Source of the DNA: Methylobacterium symbioticum
GTDB taxonomy: Bacteria; Pseudomonadota; Alphaproteobacteria; Rhizobiales; Beijerinckiaceae
Direction: 5' to 3'
NCBI RefSeq assembly: GCF_902141845.1
Contig: NZ_CABFPH010000035.1
Location: 1-52,817, forward strand
DNA length: 52,817 bases
Positions 44,573 to 52,684 of this stretch are shown here, piece by piece (within the stretch, counting starts at the first letter, position 1; every line of letters begins with the position of its first letter). The notes below the pieces were generated by a model. That model was not told the origin of the DNA, ran no database searches, and saw nothing but the letters and a program-made list of their open reading frames with translations. A program made the translations under genes and the position numbers.

Positions 44573-45919
44573 ATGGAGGCTTGGTCGACCACGGCGTTCG
44601 ACGAGACCTCGCAGGCGGACCTGTTCGCGGCCTCGCCGGTCGCGGGCGCCCGCCCGCCGGTGGTGCGGTGCTGGCTGGCCTTCGACCGGGGCGGCGACGA
44701 CGTCGGCGTCGCGCTGACCCTGTCCGACCGCCGCCACCTCATAGCGGATGCGTCGACCGGGTACGCCATCGTCGGCGACGACGATTTGGTCCTGCTGCCG
44801 GATCGGTCGCGCGACGAGCTGATCTGCCTCGGGCCACCCTGGCTGCTGCCCGCGCTGCCCACCGGCTTCCGGGCCCGCGGCCTCGCCCACTGGTCCAAGC
44901 TTCTGCGGGACACGTCGCTGGCGACGTTCCGCCCGTCGCCGGAGGCCAACGCCTGCATCGCGTTCGATATCAGGCCCGGTCCGCCGCTCGGTTGGTCGGC
45001 GCTGCACGGCGACCTGCGCGACGGGACCGTGGGCCGCCACCCGGATCGACCGGCCCCCGACGGCGTGGCCTTCCGCGGCGCGCGGGACGCGCGGCTCGTC
45101 GACGGCCTGCTTCACTTCGAGCGCGGCCGGCAGCTTGCGGAGGCGGGGAACGGCTCCGAGGCGCGCCTGGAGCGGGCGAAACGGCATCTCCGGCGCGCCG
45201 CGCAGCATTTCGCCGCCGGGCGGCAGCTCGGATGGGGCGAGGTGGCCGAACGATACCTGTCCAGGTTGGAAAGCCAGCTCTTCCGCATGAGGCAGATGGA
45301 TCTGCCCGCCCTGCTTCCGCCGCGGCAAGCCGATGCGCTGTGCCTGCCGCGCCTCGGCCTGGGCGTTCACCGCCTGATGGCCGTTCCGCTGCCGCCGTTG
45401 GCGCTGACGCGGGGGGCCGTTCCCGCGGCGGCGGGGCGGGGCGCGCGCGAGCGCCGCGAGGCGCTCTGCTTCGTCCCGCTGCATCGGCCGACGCTCCGGC
45501 GTCTCCTGCCGGGCACGCGACCCGACGCCCTGCGCGGTCAGGTCGTCTTCGGGCCGCCGGGCACGGGGACGGCGACGACCGCCGTGCGGCTCGGCAAGGG
45601 GGCGAGCGTCGCCGTCTCGGCCATCCTCGACGGCGAGGTCCACCAGCTCCTGGGCATCGCGAGCCGTGAGCGCGCTGCCGAGACGGTGACCGTGTTCGCC
45701 GATGGCAACGGCGTCGTGGTCTCGCCCGGGGTCAAGCAGGGCAGGGTAGGGCACCCGCTGACCTTCAAGGCGACCGCCCGGGAAGGCGGGAGGCACGCGC
45801 TTCGATTCACGTTCTTGACTCGCGACCGCATCGTTTCGAAGATCCAGAGAACGGTCGAGGTTTACGAGGACAACGGTCAGGATGGCTCGTCGGCATGGCG
45901 GTCGCCGAAAGCGGGATGA
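44573..45919 (+). CDS. Hypothetical protein, first gene of CHAT/bL21-like operon
   Basis: The 448-residue product starts at the ATG at 44573 with GGAGG six bases upstream. It begins MEAWSTTAFDETSQADLF. It has a middle helical region (ARLERAKRHLRRAAQHFAAG, GEVAERYLSRLESQLFRMRQ) and a beta-rich C-terminus (about 330-440: GKGASVAVSAILDGEVHQLL, TVTVFADGNGVVVSPG, TRDRIVSKIQRTVEVYEDN), perhaps an immunoglobulin-like sandwich. I do not recognise it. The CHAT gene begins 38 bases before its stop, so the two are translationally linked. A sensor or regulatory role for the protease is possible (inference). Confidence 0.75.
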   Translation: MEAWSTTAFDETSQADLFAASPVAGARPPVVRCWLAFDRGGDDVGVALTLSDRRHLIADASTGYAIVGDDDLVLLPDRSRDELICLGPPWLLPALPTGFRARGLAHWSKLLRDTSLATFRPSPEANACIAFDIRPGPPLGWSALHGDLRDGTVGRHPDRPAPDGVAFRGARDARLVDGLLHFERGRQLAEAGNGSEARLERAKRHLRRAAQHFAAGRQLGWGEVAERYLSRLESQLFRMRQMDLPALLPPRQADALCLPRLGLGVHRLMAVPLPPLALTRGAVPAAAGRGARERREALCFVPLHRPTLRRLLPGTRPDALRGQVVFGPPGTGTATTAVRLGKGASVAVSAILDGEVHQLLGIASRERAAETVTVFADGNGVVVSPGVKQGRVGHPLTFKATAREGGRHALRFTFLTRDRIVSKIQRTVEVYEDNGQDGSSAWRSPKAG

Positions 45920-47135
45920 GATCGCAGCCGGCGCGTTCCGAATGCGCATCGCCACGTCCACGAGCGACCACTCGCCCGCGAGGACCGAAGTCAGCGTCTT
46001 CGGGGCGGGGCAGCTCGACAGCCTGCGCTTCCACGGAGGCCCGCTGCGCGGTGCGCTGGCCGACGCCGTCCGCGCGTTCGCCGAGGGCCTGGCCGAGTTC
46101 GCCGGGCGCACCTGGGCACCCGAGGCCCAGGACCCGGCGTCGGCGGCGAGGCTGCAATCCTTCCAGAACGCCGCCGTGAGCCTCTTCAGCAACCTCTTCC
46201 GCCACACGGATCCCGAGAAGGGGGCCAAGGTCCGTGCCGACCTGGACTTCTACCTCGATCACCCGAACCTCAGGTCGATCACGTTCGACAGCGACCTGGC
46301 CGGCATCCCGCTCGACGCCCTGCACTACGGGCGCGTGGGCTCGGGGTTCGACGTCGAGCGCTTCCTCGGCAGCCGGGCCCCGCTGATCCACGCGCCGAGG
46401 CCTGATAAGGAAGAGAGGGAGGCGGACGACGCCGCGCCATCCGTCGGCCTGCTCGGGTCCACGCGCGTCACCTCCGTGTCCCGACGCGACGAGGCCAGCA
46501 TCTTCGCCGTCTTCGAGGACCTTGGCGCCGCCTGCACGACGCGGGAGGACACGCCCCTGCTCGGCCTGGACAGGGAGCCGATGGCCGTGGCCGACCTCGC
46601 GTCCCTGTTCCGCGCGCTGGGCCAGCTCAGGTCGGTCTGGCACGTCACCAGCCACATGGAAAGCTTCGCGGGCCAGCACTACTTCGTGCTCGACAACGGG
46701 CTGGAGGTCCGGCCCGACTTCTTCAGCCCGCACCAGAAGGAGGCCCGTCCCTTGGTCGGGGAGCCTCTCGTGTTCCTGAACATCTGCGCATCGGCGGCCC
46801 CCGGGGTCATCGCCGACAGCAACTTCCCGGACAACCTGCACCTCATGCAGGCGGGCGGCGTGATCGCGACCCACTGCCTCGTCAACGAACGCTTCGCCAC
46901 GGAATTCGCGCGCCGGTTCTACCGGCACGCATTCTCCCGCGCGCCCGGGGTGCGGGGCGAGCGCCTGACGGTCGCGGAGAGCCTGCATCAAGCGCGACGC
47001 GACAGCCTCCACCGGGACGGATCCGTCGCCAGCCTCTGCTATTCCTTCCATGCCCTGGACGATTTCGCCCTGCCCGGGGCCATCGAGGGCGAGGTCGCCA
47101 CGGCGCGCGGGGAAGCTCTGCATGGAGCGGCATAA
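45882..47135 (+). CDS. CHAT-domain caspase-like protease
   Basis: The 417-residue product ends in a CHAT (caspase HetF-associated with TPR) type domain. The catalytic pair is likely His258 in VWHVTSHMESF and Cys302 in LVFLNICASA, with FVLDNGLEVRP between, as in CHAT proteases (HG/SH motif and LNxC). The earlier part (about 40-190) is mixed and includes AGIPLDALHYG. An alternative ATG lies at 45942. CHAT proteases cleave partner proteins, including gasdermins in some bacterial loci. The next gene overlaps its stop by 14 bases, and a gasdermin-like gene lies convergent beyond it. Confidence 0.8.
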   Translation: MARRHGGRRKRDEIAAGAFRMRIATSTSDHSPARTEVSVFGAGQLDSLRFHGGPLRGALADAVRAFAEGLAEFAGRTWAPEAQDPASAARLQSFQNAAVSLFSNLFRHTDPEKGAKVRADLDFYLDHPNLRSITFDSDLAGIPLDALHYGRVGSGFDVERFLGSRAPLIHAPRPDKEEREADDAAPSVGLLGSTRVTSVSRRDEASIFAVFEDLGAACTTREDTPLLGLDREPMAVADLASLFRALGQLRSVWHVTSHMESFAGQHYFVLDNGLEVRPDFFSPHQKEARPLVGEPLVFLNICASAAPGVIADSNFPDNLHLMQAGGVIATHCLVNERFATEFARRFYRHAFSRAPGVRGERLTVAESLHQARRDSLHRDGSVASLCYSFHALDDFALPGAIEGEVATARGEALHGAA

Positions 47136-48339
47136 GAGGGGCGGCACCGGGACGGCGGCAGCCGAGCCCGCGGTGTGGGCCGTCCTGCGGACCGGCGGGA
47201 AGCAGTACGTCGTCCGCACCGGCGACCGGCTGAACGTCGCCCGCTCGGACTACCTGGCGGCCACGGTCCGCGACGCGGACGGACGCCGCTTCCACGCGTT
47301 CGACGACATCCTCATGCTCGGCTCGGGCGAGGGCACCGTCGTCGGCAGCCCGAACGTGCCGAACGCGCGGGTCATCGCGGAACTGCTGCCCGAGAAGCGG
47401 GGACCGAAGACAGTCTCGTTCAAGAAGCGGCGGCGCCAGAACTCCCGGCGGATGCGAGGCCACCGCCAGGTCCTGCAGCCCGTGCTGATCGTCTCGGTGG
47501 AGCCAGGCGACGGGCCCTTTGGCGAGATGGCTTGGCGGAGCGTCGACCGGTCCGGACCGGCGGAGCGTGGCAGGTTGGCGGGTGCCGCCGTTCCCGACCT
47601 CCTCGCGAGCCTCCGGTGGGGTGGGCCCGGGCAGGCCGTCGAGACGCTGCGGGAGGTGGCGACAAGGTCCTGGTCCGACGTGGCGGAACGGGAGCGCCGG
47701 GAAGTGGAGAGGTCCCTCGAACCGCTCCTGACCGCACCGGACGCACGTCTGCGCGCCGCCTCGGCGCTCGCCCTGGCGACCGTCACGGGCGTCCCGGCGG
47801 GCGGGGCCACGCCGGATGCCGTGGCCGATGCCTTGACCCGGTATTTCGCGCGCACCGGACGTCGCCACTTCGCCGAGGTGGCCCTTCGGGCCGACGCCGC
47901 ACGCGGCACCGGCCCGGACGGCCTCGCGCATTACCGAGCGACGGTTTCCCTGAGGGACCGGCTCGACCTGCCGTCCGGCAACGCGACGGTGCGGCTCGGG
48001 CAGGGCATCCCGGTCGCGGCGCATGTCGAGGTCAACGTCTCCGGTCCAGGGATCGACCTCGGGTCGCGGCGCGTGATCGCCCGCGGCGAGAAGCCGGCGG
48101 GAACGGTGCGCGAGGCGGTCGTCTGTTTCGGGAACGACCACAGCGTCGGGGACAGCGCGATCCTCGACGTCGTGGTGGACGGTCGGCGGATCGAGCGCCG
48201 CTTCCTTTCTCTGTCGCGGCTCGCCATCACGCGCGACCCGCCCGCCCTGCCCGGGTCCGCGAGCTGGCCGGCGGCCTACGCCGGCGGCCTGATCCCGATG
48301 CCCAACCCTCCGGCCCAGGGGTCGGCCAGCAGCCTGTAA
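47122..48339 (+). CDS. Ribosomal protein bL21-like domain fused to unknown C-terminal region
   Basis: The first 123 residues of this 405-residue product match ribosomal protein bL21: VWAVLRTGGKQYVVRTGD (about 18-35) and KRGPKTVSFKKRRRQNSRRM followed by RGHRQ (about 92-115). This is a near-complete bL21 fold with its rRNA-binding basic stretch. Residues about 125-405 are foreign: a helical part (VPDLLASLRWGGPGQ, LRAASALALATVTGV, maybe HEAT-like), then a beta-rich part (SGNATVRLGQGIPVAAHVEV, DSAILDVVVDGRRIERRF). Housekeeping rplU is about 100 residues, sits with rpmA and has no such tail. Translation begins inside the end of the CHAT gene. Confidence 0.87.
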   Translation: MERHKRGGTGTAAAEPAVWAVLRTGGKQYVVRTGDRLNVARSDYLAATVRDADGRRFHAFDDILMLGSGEGTVVGSPNVPNARVIAELLPEKRGPKTVSFKKRRRQNSRRMRGHRQVLQPVLIVSVEPGDGPFGEMAWRSVDRSGPAERGRLAGAAVPDLLASLRWGGPGQAVETLREVATRSWSDVAERERREVERSLEPLLTAPDARLRAASALALATVTGVPAGGATPDAVADALTRYFARTGRRHFAEVALRADAARGTGPDGLAHYRATVSLRDRLDLPSGNATVRLGQGIPVAAHVEVNVSGPGIDLGSRRVIARGEKPAGTVREAVVCFGNDHSVGDSAILDVVVDGRRIERRFLSLSRLAITRDPPALPGSASWPAAYAGGLIPMPNPPAQGSASSL

Positions 48340-49136
48340 TCCCGCGCATCCGCCTCGGCGGTGCCGCCGTCCCGCGGCCCGCCGCCGAGGACGTCGATCC
48401 TGGTATGGGCGAGGCGCAGCCGCAACCCGGGTCCGTCGTCGCGGCGCACGAGCTCCATCAGGCGGACGCCGAAGGCCAGGGCCGTGTCCCCGGCCACCTT
48501 GACCAGCCCGCCCGCCTCCTTGCGCACCTTGTGGCCCAGGCCGAGCTTGGCCGCCTCCGCCACCACCGCCTCGGCGTCGATCACGCGGCCCTTGTCGTCC
48601 GTCCAGGACATCTCGATCTCCGGGCAGCGGTACACGTCCACGACGGCGAAGATCCGCACGGCCTCAGCGCCTTCGACGAAGGAAAGGTCCGGGGCGTTCG
48701 GCCCCAGCGCCCGGCCGAGCGCGGCGAAGTCGATGCCGTCGCGCGTGGCCTTGGAGAACCGCAGGAACAACTTGCGCCCGCCGCTCGCCTCCGCCTTGGC
48801 CGAGATGCTCGGCAGGGTCGCGCCCGGCCAGAACCGCTCCAGGAAGGACGCGAAGATACCCCCCTCGACCCGGCCCTCCTGGCTGTCCGAGAACGTGGCG
48901 TCGACGTCCGCGAGGCGCGCGTCGCGCGCCACCTCCGGAAGAACCAGGCCAGGCACGAGGTTCTGGAGCGCGACGGGCCCGAACGCGTCCGGCACCGCAC
49001 CGCTCCCCGCCAGCAGGAGCGCTTGGCCGGGCTGCAGGTCCTCCCGTGGCACCTTGAGCAGGTTGATCCGGTGCTTGTCGAACAGCAGCCGCAGCAGCGC
49101 ATCCTGGATGTCGGGTCGGAAGACCGGATCGGTCAT
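48276..49136 (-). CDS. Bacterial gasdermin-like pore-forming protein
   Basis: The 286-residue product resembles bacterial gasdermins, which form membrane pores after a protease removes a short C-terminal inhibitory tail. The opening INLLKVPREDLQPGQALLLA (about 24-43) fits the family start (LLKVPR, then P-x-x-LL). Further similarity is in FLRFSKATRDGIDFAALGRA and LVKVAGDTALAFGVRLMELV. The 40 or so C-terminal residues (GGGPRDGGTAEADARDY and beyond) are a good candidate release tail. There is no Cys near the N-terminus, where many gasdermins are lipidated. The convergent gene end overlaps the bL21-like gene by 64 bp. The assignment rests on pattern memory. Confidence 0.68.
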   Translation of the reverse strand: MTDPVFRPDIQDALLRLLFDKHRINLLKVPREDLQPGQALLLAGSGAVPDAFGPVALQNLVPGLVLPEVARDARLADVDATFSDSQEGRVEGGIFASFLERFWPGATLPSISAKAEASGGRKLFLRFSKATRDGIDFAALGRALGPNAPDLSFVEGAEAVRIFAVVDVYRCPEIEMSWTDDKGRVIDAEAVVAEAAKLGLGHKVRKEAGGLVKVAGDTALAFGVRLMELVRRDDGPGLRLRLAHTRIDVLGGGPRDGGTAEADARDYRLLADPWAGGLGIGIRPPA

Positions 49137-49529
49137 GGCTGGGTCCTGTCTCGTCTTGGTCGACCGGCCGGACCCTATCACGCGGCGCCGACCCGGACAG
49201 CGCCGCGCACGCCCCGGGCCGAATCCGGGACGCGCGACATAGCGCCCCCGCACGGGTCCGGTTCCTGCGTCCCGCCCGCTCGGGCGCCGGAGCCACGCGC
49301 TCGCCCGCCCGCCGCGCGCCTCGCCAGCCGCCCGTCCCGCCCGCGCGGACAAGGAGACCCATGGCGGACGCCCGCATCCGAGGCGTCCGCGGCGGCAGCC
49401 GACGGGATCGACCCTGCGCAAGCGTCCATCGACGCACCGGGACCTGCAGCCGGGGCCCCGCGTCGCGCTCCGGTGCGGATCGCCCCTCAACCCCGTGGCG
49501 CTCGCTGCGCCGGCCCGGACCGGCCGCCG
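49137..49529. other. Intergenic stretch, no gene seen
   Basis: About 390 bp of very GC-rich sequence behind the gasdermin start. Frames are Arg/Gly-rich and carry no domain. The gasdermin promoter should lie within the first 100 bases of this stretch (near 49,145-49,200). Confidence 0.45.
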
Positions 49530-49751
49530 CTACGGCCCCGGGGTACCGCGTGGGCCTTGATCGCCCATGTAACGGCCCGTCCAGGCCGTGGAGGTCAGGA
49601 TCTGCCTGCCGACGACGCCGCACGCCCCCGCGACCGCGATGGCCACCAGGATGCGCAGGAACGTTCTCCGCGCGGCCGCCCGAACCCCTGGCCGGACGCG
49701 GCGCCTTCGTCCCGCGTTCCTGGATGTCCAGGCATGGCGTTCCGCGCGCAT
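49530..49751 (-). CDS. Small single-helix membrane protein
   Basis: A 73-residue frame starts at the ATG at 49751 with GGAGAG upstream. It has an Arg-rich N-terminus (RRRRVRPGVRAAARR), then one hydrophobic helix (FLRILVAIAVAGACGVVG), then a short polar tail. The positive-inside pattern suggests N-in, C-out topology. The function is unknown. It lies downstream of the OMP-like gene on the same strand. Confidence 0.5.
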   Translation of the reverse strand: MRAERHAWTSRNAGRRRRVRPGVRAAARRTFLRILVAIAVAGACGVVGRQILTSTAWTGRYMGDQGPRGTPGP

Positions 49752-49827
49752 GCGAACTCTCCGGTCTCGCGGATACACGCCCGGGAACGGGGGAGGCCGC
49801 GCGCCGGGGGGGAACGGTACCCGCCTC

Positions 49828-50661
49828 TCAGCGGGGCGGGTCGAAGGAGTAGGGGAAGCTCAGCGAGTGCTGAAGGCCGGCCGTGACCCGGAAGTCCTGC
49901 CGGCGGTCGCCGCCGAAGCCGACGCCGACGGCCCCGACCAGGAGCGTCTGCGGCGTCACGATGTAGCGGGCGCCGATCTCGGCGAGGTTCACCGCGCGGC
50001 CGCGCTCCCGGTCCGTCTCGCGGTAGACGTCCGCCACCAACACGACGTCGTTCGACACCGGCTGGCTGTAGGCGACGCCGACCCGGTAACGGTCGCGCCG
50101 CTCCGCGTCCCGTCCGGTTATCGGGTCGTAGTTGTGGAACCAGGACGCGTTGAAGTGGATCTGGCGCGGCACGTACGAGTACGGCGAGAGCCCCTCCGGA
50201 TCGGGCGTGCCGAGGGATTTGGTGGCCAGGAACTTGAGCTCGGTCTCGGTGCCGCCGGCCATCCGCCCGTAGGGCGTGTTGACGCCGAAGGCGACCGCCA
50301 TCGCGGGCAGGACCAGGTCCTCCTGGTTGACGTTGTAGAAGCCTTGCGCCCGGAACGCGCCCTGGTCCGTATCGCTCGCCGTCCCGACACGGTACGGCGC
50401 CTCGACCGAGAGCTGGAAGTTCTTGAAGGCGCCCCATTCCAGCCGCGGCACGGCCATCAGGCTGCTGAGGCCGCGCGGGTCGTTCCGGATGCGGTTGTAC
50501 TGGAAGTAGGACTGCACTTCGAGGCCGTTCTCCTTGATCGGATAGGCATCCTCGATGGTGATGGGCAGGCCCTCCTCCAGGTTGGAGTGGTCGGCGGCGA
50601 GCGCCGGGCCGGCGCAGAGGGCGAGGAGGGCCGCGAGGGCGCCGCGCGTGGTCATCGACAT
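49828..50661 (-). CDS. Exported beta-barrel-like protein of metal operon
   Basis: The 277-residue product has a Sec signal (GALAALLALCAGPALAADHS) and a mature part of alternating aromatic and polar strands: GLEVQSYFQYNRIRNDPRGL, LEWGAFKNFQLSVEAPYRVG, FNASWFHNYDPITG, VLVADVYRETDRERG and IGARYIVTPQTLLVGAVGVG. It ends SFPYSFDPPR with an aromatic near the C-terminus. These are marks of an outer-membrane barrel; the closest family style is the 'transporter/MetA-pathway phenol' OMP group (weak). GAGGAG precedes the ATG at 50661. It lies 11 bp after the Tat-exported gene in one operon. Confidence 0.72.
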   Translation of the reverse strand: MSMTTRGALAALLALCAGPALAADHSNLEEGLPITIEDAYPIKENGLEVQSYFQYNRIRNDPRGLSSLMAVPRLEWGAFKNFQLSVEAPYRVGTASDTDQGAFRAQGFYNVNQEDLVLPAMAVAFGVNTPYGRMAGGTETELKFLATKSLGTPDPEGLSPYSYVPRQIHFNASWFHNYDPITGRDAERRDRYRVGVAYSQPVSNDVVLVADVYRETDRERGRAVNLAEIGARYIVTPQTLLVGAVGVGFGGDRRQDFRVTAGLQHSLSFPYSFDPPR

Positions 50662-50672
50662 CGGGCGGCTCC

Positions 50673-52040
50673 TCAGCGGACGGCAACGCGGACCGGGCCG
50701 AGGCTCGGCTCGACGGACATGTCGATGGAGGGCACGTCGGGGATATGGGCGGCCTTGGCCTTCCAGGCGGAGAGCATGTGCTCGACCATCATGGCCGGGG
50801 TCTCGCCGGGCTCGGTGGCGCCCGGCATCATCCGCATGCCGGGGGCGACCTGCATCAGGGCGTCGCGGAGCGAGCCGGGCACCTCGCCGGGCTCGATCCC
50901 GAGCCGGCCGTTCATCATCATCTGCCGCATGACTGCGGCCCGTTGCGCCTTCGAGAGGCCGCCCGGGTACATCATCGGCAGCATCTCCATGAGCATGTCC
51001 ATCATGATCATGCCCATGGCGCCCTGAGGCGCGCGCACCCAGGCCGGGTAGGTGCGCGGATCGTAACTGGGGTGGGGCTCGCGGAACTTGCGGGCGTAGG
51101 CCTCGTCGCCGGGCTGGTAGCCCATGGCGTCGATGACCCGGTACATCTCGGCCCGCTTCTCCTCGACCGTCCAGCCCTTGTAGGCCAGGATCGAGTAGGC
51201 GATGCCGTGGAGCATGTGCAGGTTGTCGAAGATGTTCGCGCTCTCGGGACTCATCCGCGCGTAGCGCGGCATGATCTCCCGCGAGAGGACCATCCGGCCC
51301 GGCCGGTCCGGGAGGACGTCCCGGTACAGGGTGTCCTGCACGGCCCGGATAGCGACCTCCTGGTCGCGGTTGCCCGCGATCATCTGGGCCTCGTAGACAG
51401 CCGGGTGCCACCAGTGGGCGACGTAGAACAGACTCTGGTCGAGCGGGTAGAAGTTCCGGAAGTAGTTGAAATAGGGCTTCATCATGATGCCCGCCCGCCG
51501 CATCGTCAGCTCAAGCGGCGCGACGCTGCGGGGCACGCCCGGGGTCTGCATGGCGAGGTAGTATTCGACCGCGCGGTCGGTCCAAACCTTCTTCTCGGCC
51601 CACGGGATCTCGCGGAACGCCATCACGTCGTAAGTCTGCTCGTGATGCATGTGCGTCCAGTCGATGGTCCGGAACAGCGTGTGCATCGCCCGGTCGACGT
51701 AGGACGAGTAGTACGGCATCTCCGGCTCGGTGGCCGGCGGGTCGCGCAGCCATCCCTGCGCTTCCTTGTCGAAGCGGGCGTCGACCGCGGCGTGGTCCTC
51801 GAACCGGGTGAGTTGCAGCAGGTCGTGCTGCTTCGAGTGGAAGAAGTGCATCCCGGCACCGATGCGGTACGCTTGGTTGTGCCGGTAGAAGAACGCGAGG
51901 TTGTACGGGCCCTTGAGGAAGCCGACCTCGTTACGCTGTTCGAGCGCGAATGCCCGACCGACGCCGCTCGACAGGGTTGCCGTCGCGGCCAACGCCCCGG
52001 CGGCGCATGCGAGAAAGCCCCGTCGCGACGTGTCGGTCAT
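50673..52040 (-). CDS. Tat-exported Met/His-rich hypothetical protein
   Basis: The 455-residue product has a Tat signal (TDTSRRGFLACAAGALAATA). It is rich in His and Met: HNQAYRIGAGMHFFHSKQHD, WTHMHHEQTYDVM, MGMIMMDMLMEMLPMMYPGG, VMRQMMMNG and VAPGMRMMPG. Such Met clusters commonly bind Cu(I) in the periplasm. No copper-oxidase or known enzyme motif is seen, so the protein is unclassified. It is the first gene after a CsoR-type operator and is followed by the OMP-like gene. A periplasmic copper-sequestering or redox role is likely but inferred. Confidence 0.8.
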   Translation of the reverse strand: MTDTSRRGFLACAAGALAATATLSSGVGRAFALEQRNEVGFLKGPYNLAFFYRHNQAYRIGAGMHFFHSKQHDLLQLTRFEDHAAVDARFDKEAQGWLRDPPATEPEMPYYSSYVDRAMHTLFRTIDWTHMHHEQTYDVMAFREIPWAEKKVWTDRAVEYYLAMQTPGVPRSVAPLELTMRRAGIMMKPYFNYFRNFYPLDQSLFYVAHWWHPAVYEAQMIAGNRDQEVAIRAVQDTLYRDVLPDRPGRMVLSREIMPRYARMSPESANIFDNLHMLHGIAYSILAYKGWTVEEKRAEMYRVIDAMGYQPGDEAYARKFREPHPSYDPRTYPAWVRAPQGAMGMIMMDMLMEMLPMMYPGGLSKAQRAAVMRQMMMNGRLGIEPGEVPGSLRDALMQVAPGMRMMPGATEPGETPAMMVEHMLSAWKAKAAHIPDVPSIDMSVEPSLGPVRVAVR

Positions 52041-52381
52041 CCGAACCTCCCAAGATACCCCCTATGGGTAATGGGACCGGCGCCGGCGCGTCAAAGCCAA
52101 CGTGCCGATAATCCCTGGAGGAGGACAAGATCTCGCCGCGTGTTGCCGGGAGGCGACAATCGATGCGGCCAGGGGGCTGAAGGCTCGCCCCACGAGGAAC
52201 GAGGCGGCGAGGTCGGAGGTGACCAGCCAAGACCGAGCGGCGAGGCGGGTGCGGGGGGCGCGGCGGGACCGAGGGGGGCAGGCCACCCCGCCACCGCGGC
52301 GGGGGCGGCGCCTTCCCCCTGCCGGGGGGCGGGGGCGACGACCACGAACGAGGCGCCCTCGCGCGAGGCGCCTGGCGGAGG
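52041..52381. other. Intergenic stretch with a CsoR-type operator
   Basis: This 341-bp gap between the Tat gene (start at 52040) and the repressor gene end (52382) carries no gene. Apart from the operator at 52056-52070 and the surrounding A/T-rich patch, it is GC-rich and of no clear function. Confidence 0.55.
52056..52070. promoter_or_regulatory. CsoR-type operator
   Basis: TACCCCCTATGGGTA is a palindromic 5-5-5 site (TACCC, CCTAT, GGGTA) of the kind bound by CsoR/RcnR-family repressors. It lies 16-30 bp upstream of the Tat-exported gene's ATG, where a bound repressor would block transcription. The csoR-like gene is about 300 bp further upstream on the same strand. Confidence 0.78.
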
Positions 52382-52684
52382 TCAGACGATCCGGGCGATG
52401 AGGCTGCCGACCTCATCCGCGAGCCGCTGCCGCTCGGCCTCCGAAAGGTTGCCGGCGAGGGACGATTGCACCAGCGCGTGCATGTGGTCGCGAACCATGT
52501 CGGACTGCACGCGCCGGAGCGCCGCAATCACCGCATCGATCTGATGCGCGACGTCGACGCAGTAGCGCCCGGTCTCGATCATCTGCTGCACGCCGCGCAC
52601 CTGCCCCTCGATGCGGCGGAGCCGCGGAAGCTGCTGCTTGTGGTCGACCGGGACGCCCCCGTGGTCCACTTCGGAACCTGACAT
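52382..52684 (-). CDS. CsoR/FrmR-family metal-sensing repressor
   Basis: This 100-residue DUF156 repressor reads DHKQQLPRLRRIEGQVRGVQ, then GRYCVDVAHQIDAVIAALRR and MVRDHMHALVQSSL. In copper CsoR the metal site is Cys, His (25 residues on) and Cys (29 on). Here the Cys (GRYC) and the His at +25 (RDH) are present, but the residue at +29 is Leu (HMHAL). The site is therefore atypical; Cu(I), another metal or formaldehyde are all possible. The start at 52684 has AGAGGTG upstream. It likely controls the operator at 52056-52070. Confidence 0.88.
   Translation of the reverse strand: MSGSEVDHGGVPVDHKQQLPRLRRIEGQVRGVQQMIETGRYCVDVAHQIDAVIAALRRVQSDMVRDHMHALVQSSLAGNLSEAERQRLADEVGSLIARIV

Noticed and set aside
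47122..48339. Housekeeping rplU
   Set aside because: The frame continues about 280 residues past bL21, there is no rpmA neighbour, and the gene overlaps a CHAT protease gene.
47175..49886. 903-residue plus-strand frame over the bL21-fusion and gasdermin genes
   Set aside because: Arg/Gly/Pro-rich shadow. The bL21 frame has a precise family match, and the gasdermin-like frame on the opposite strand has family-like motifs.
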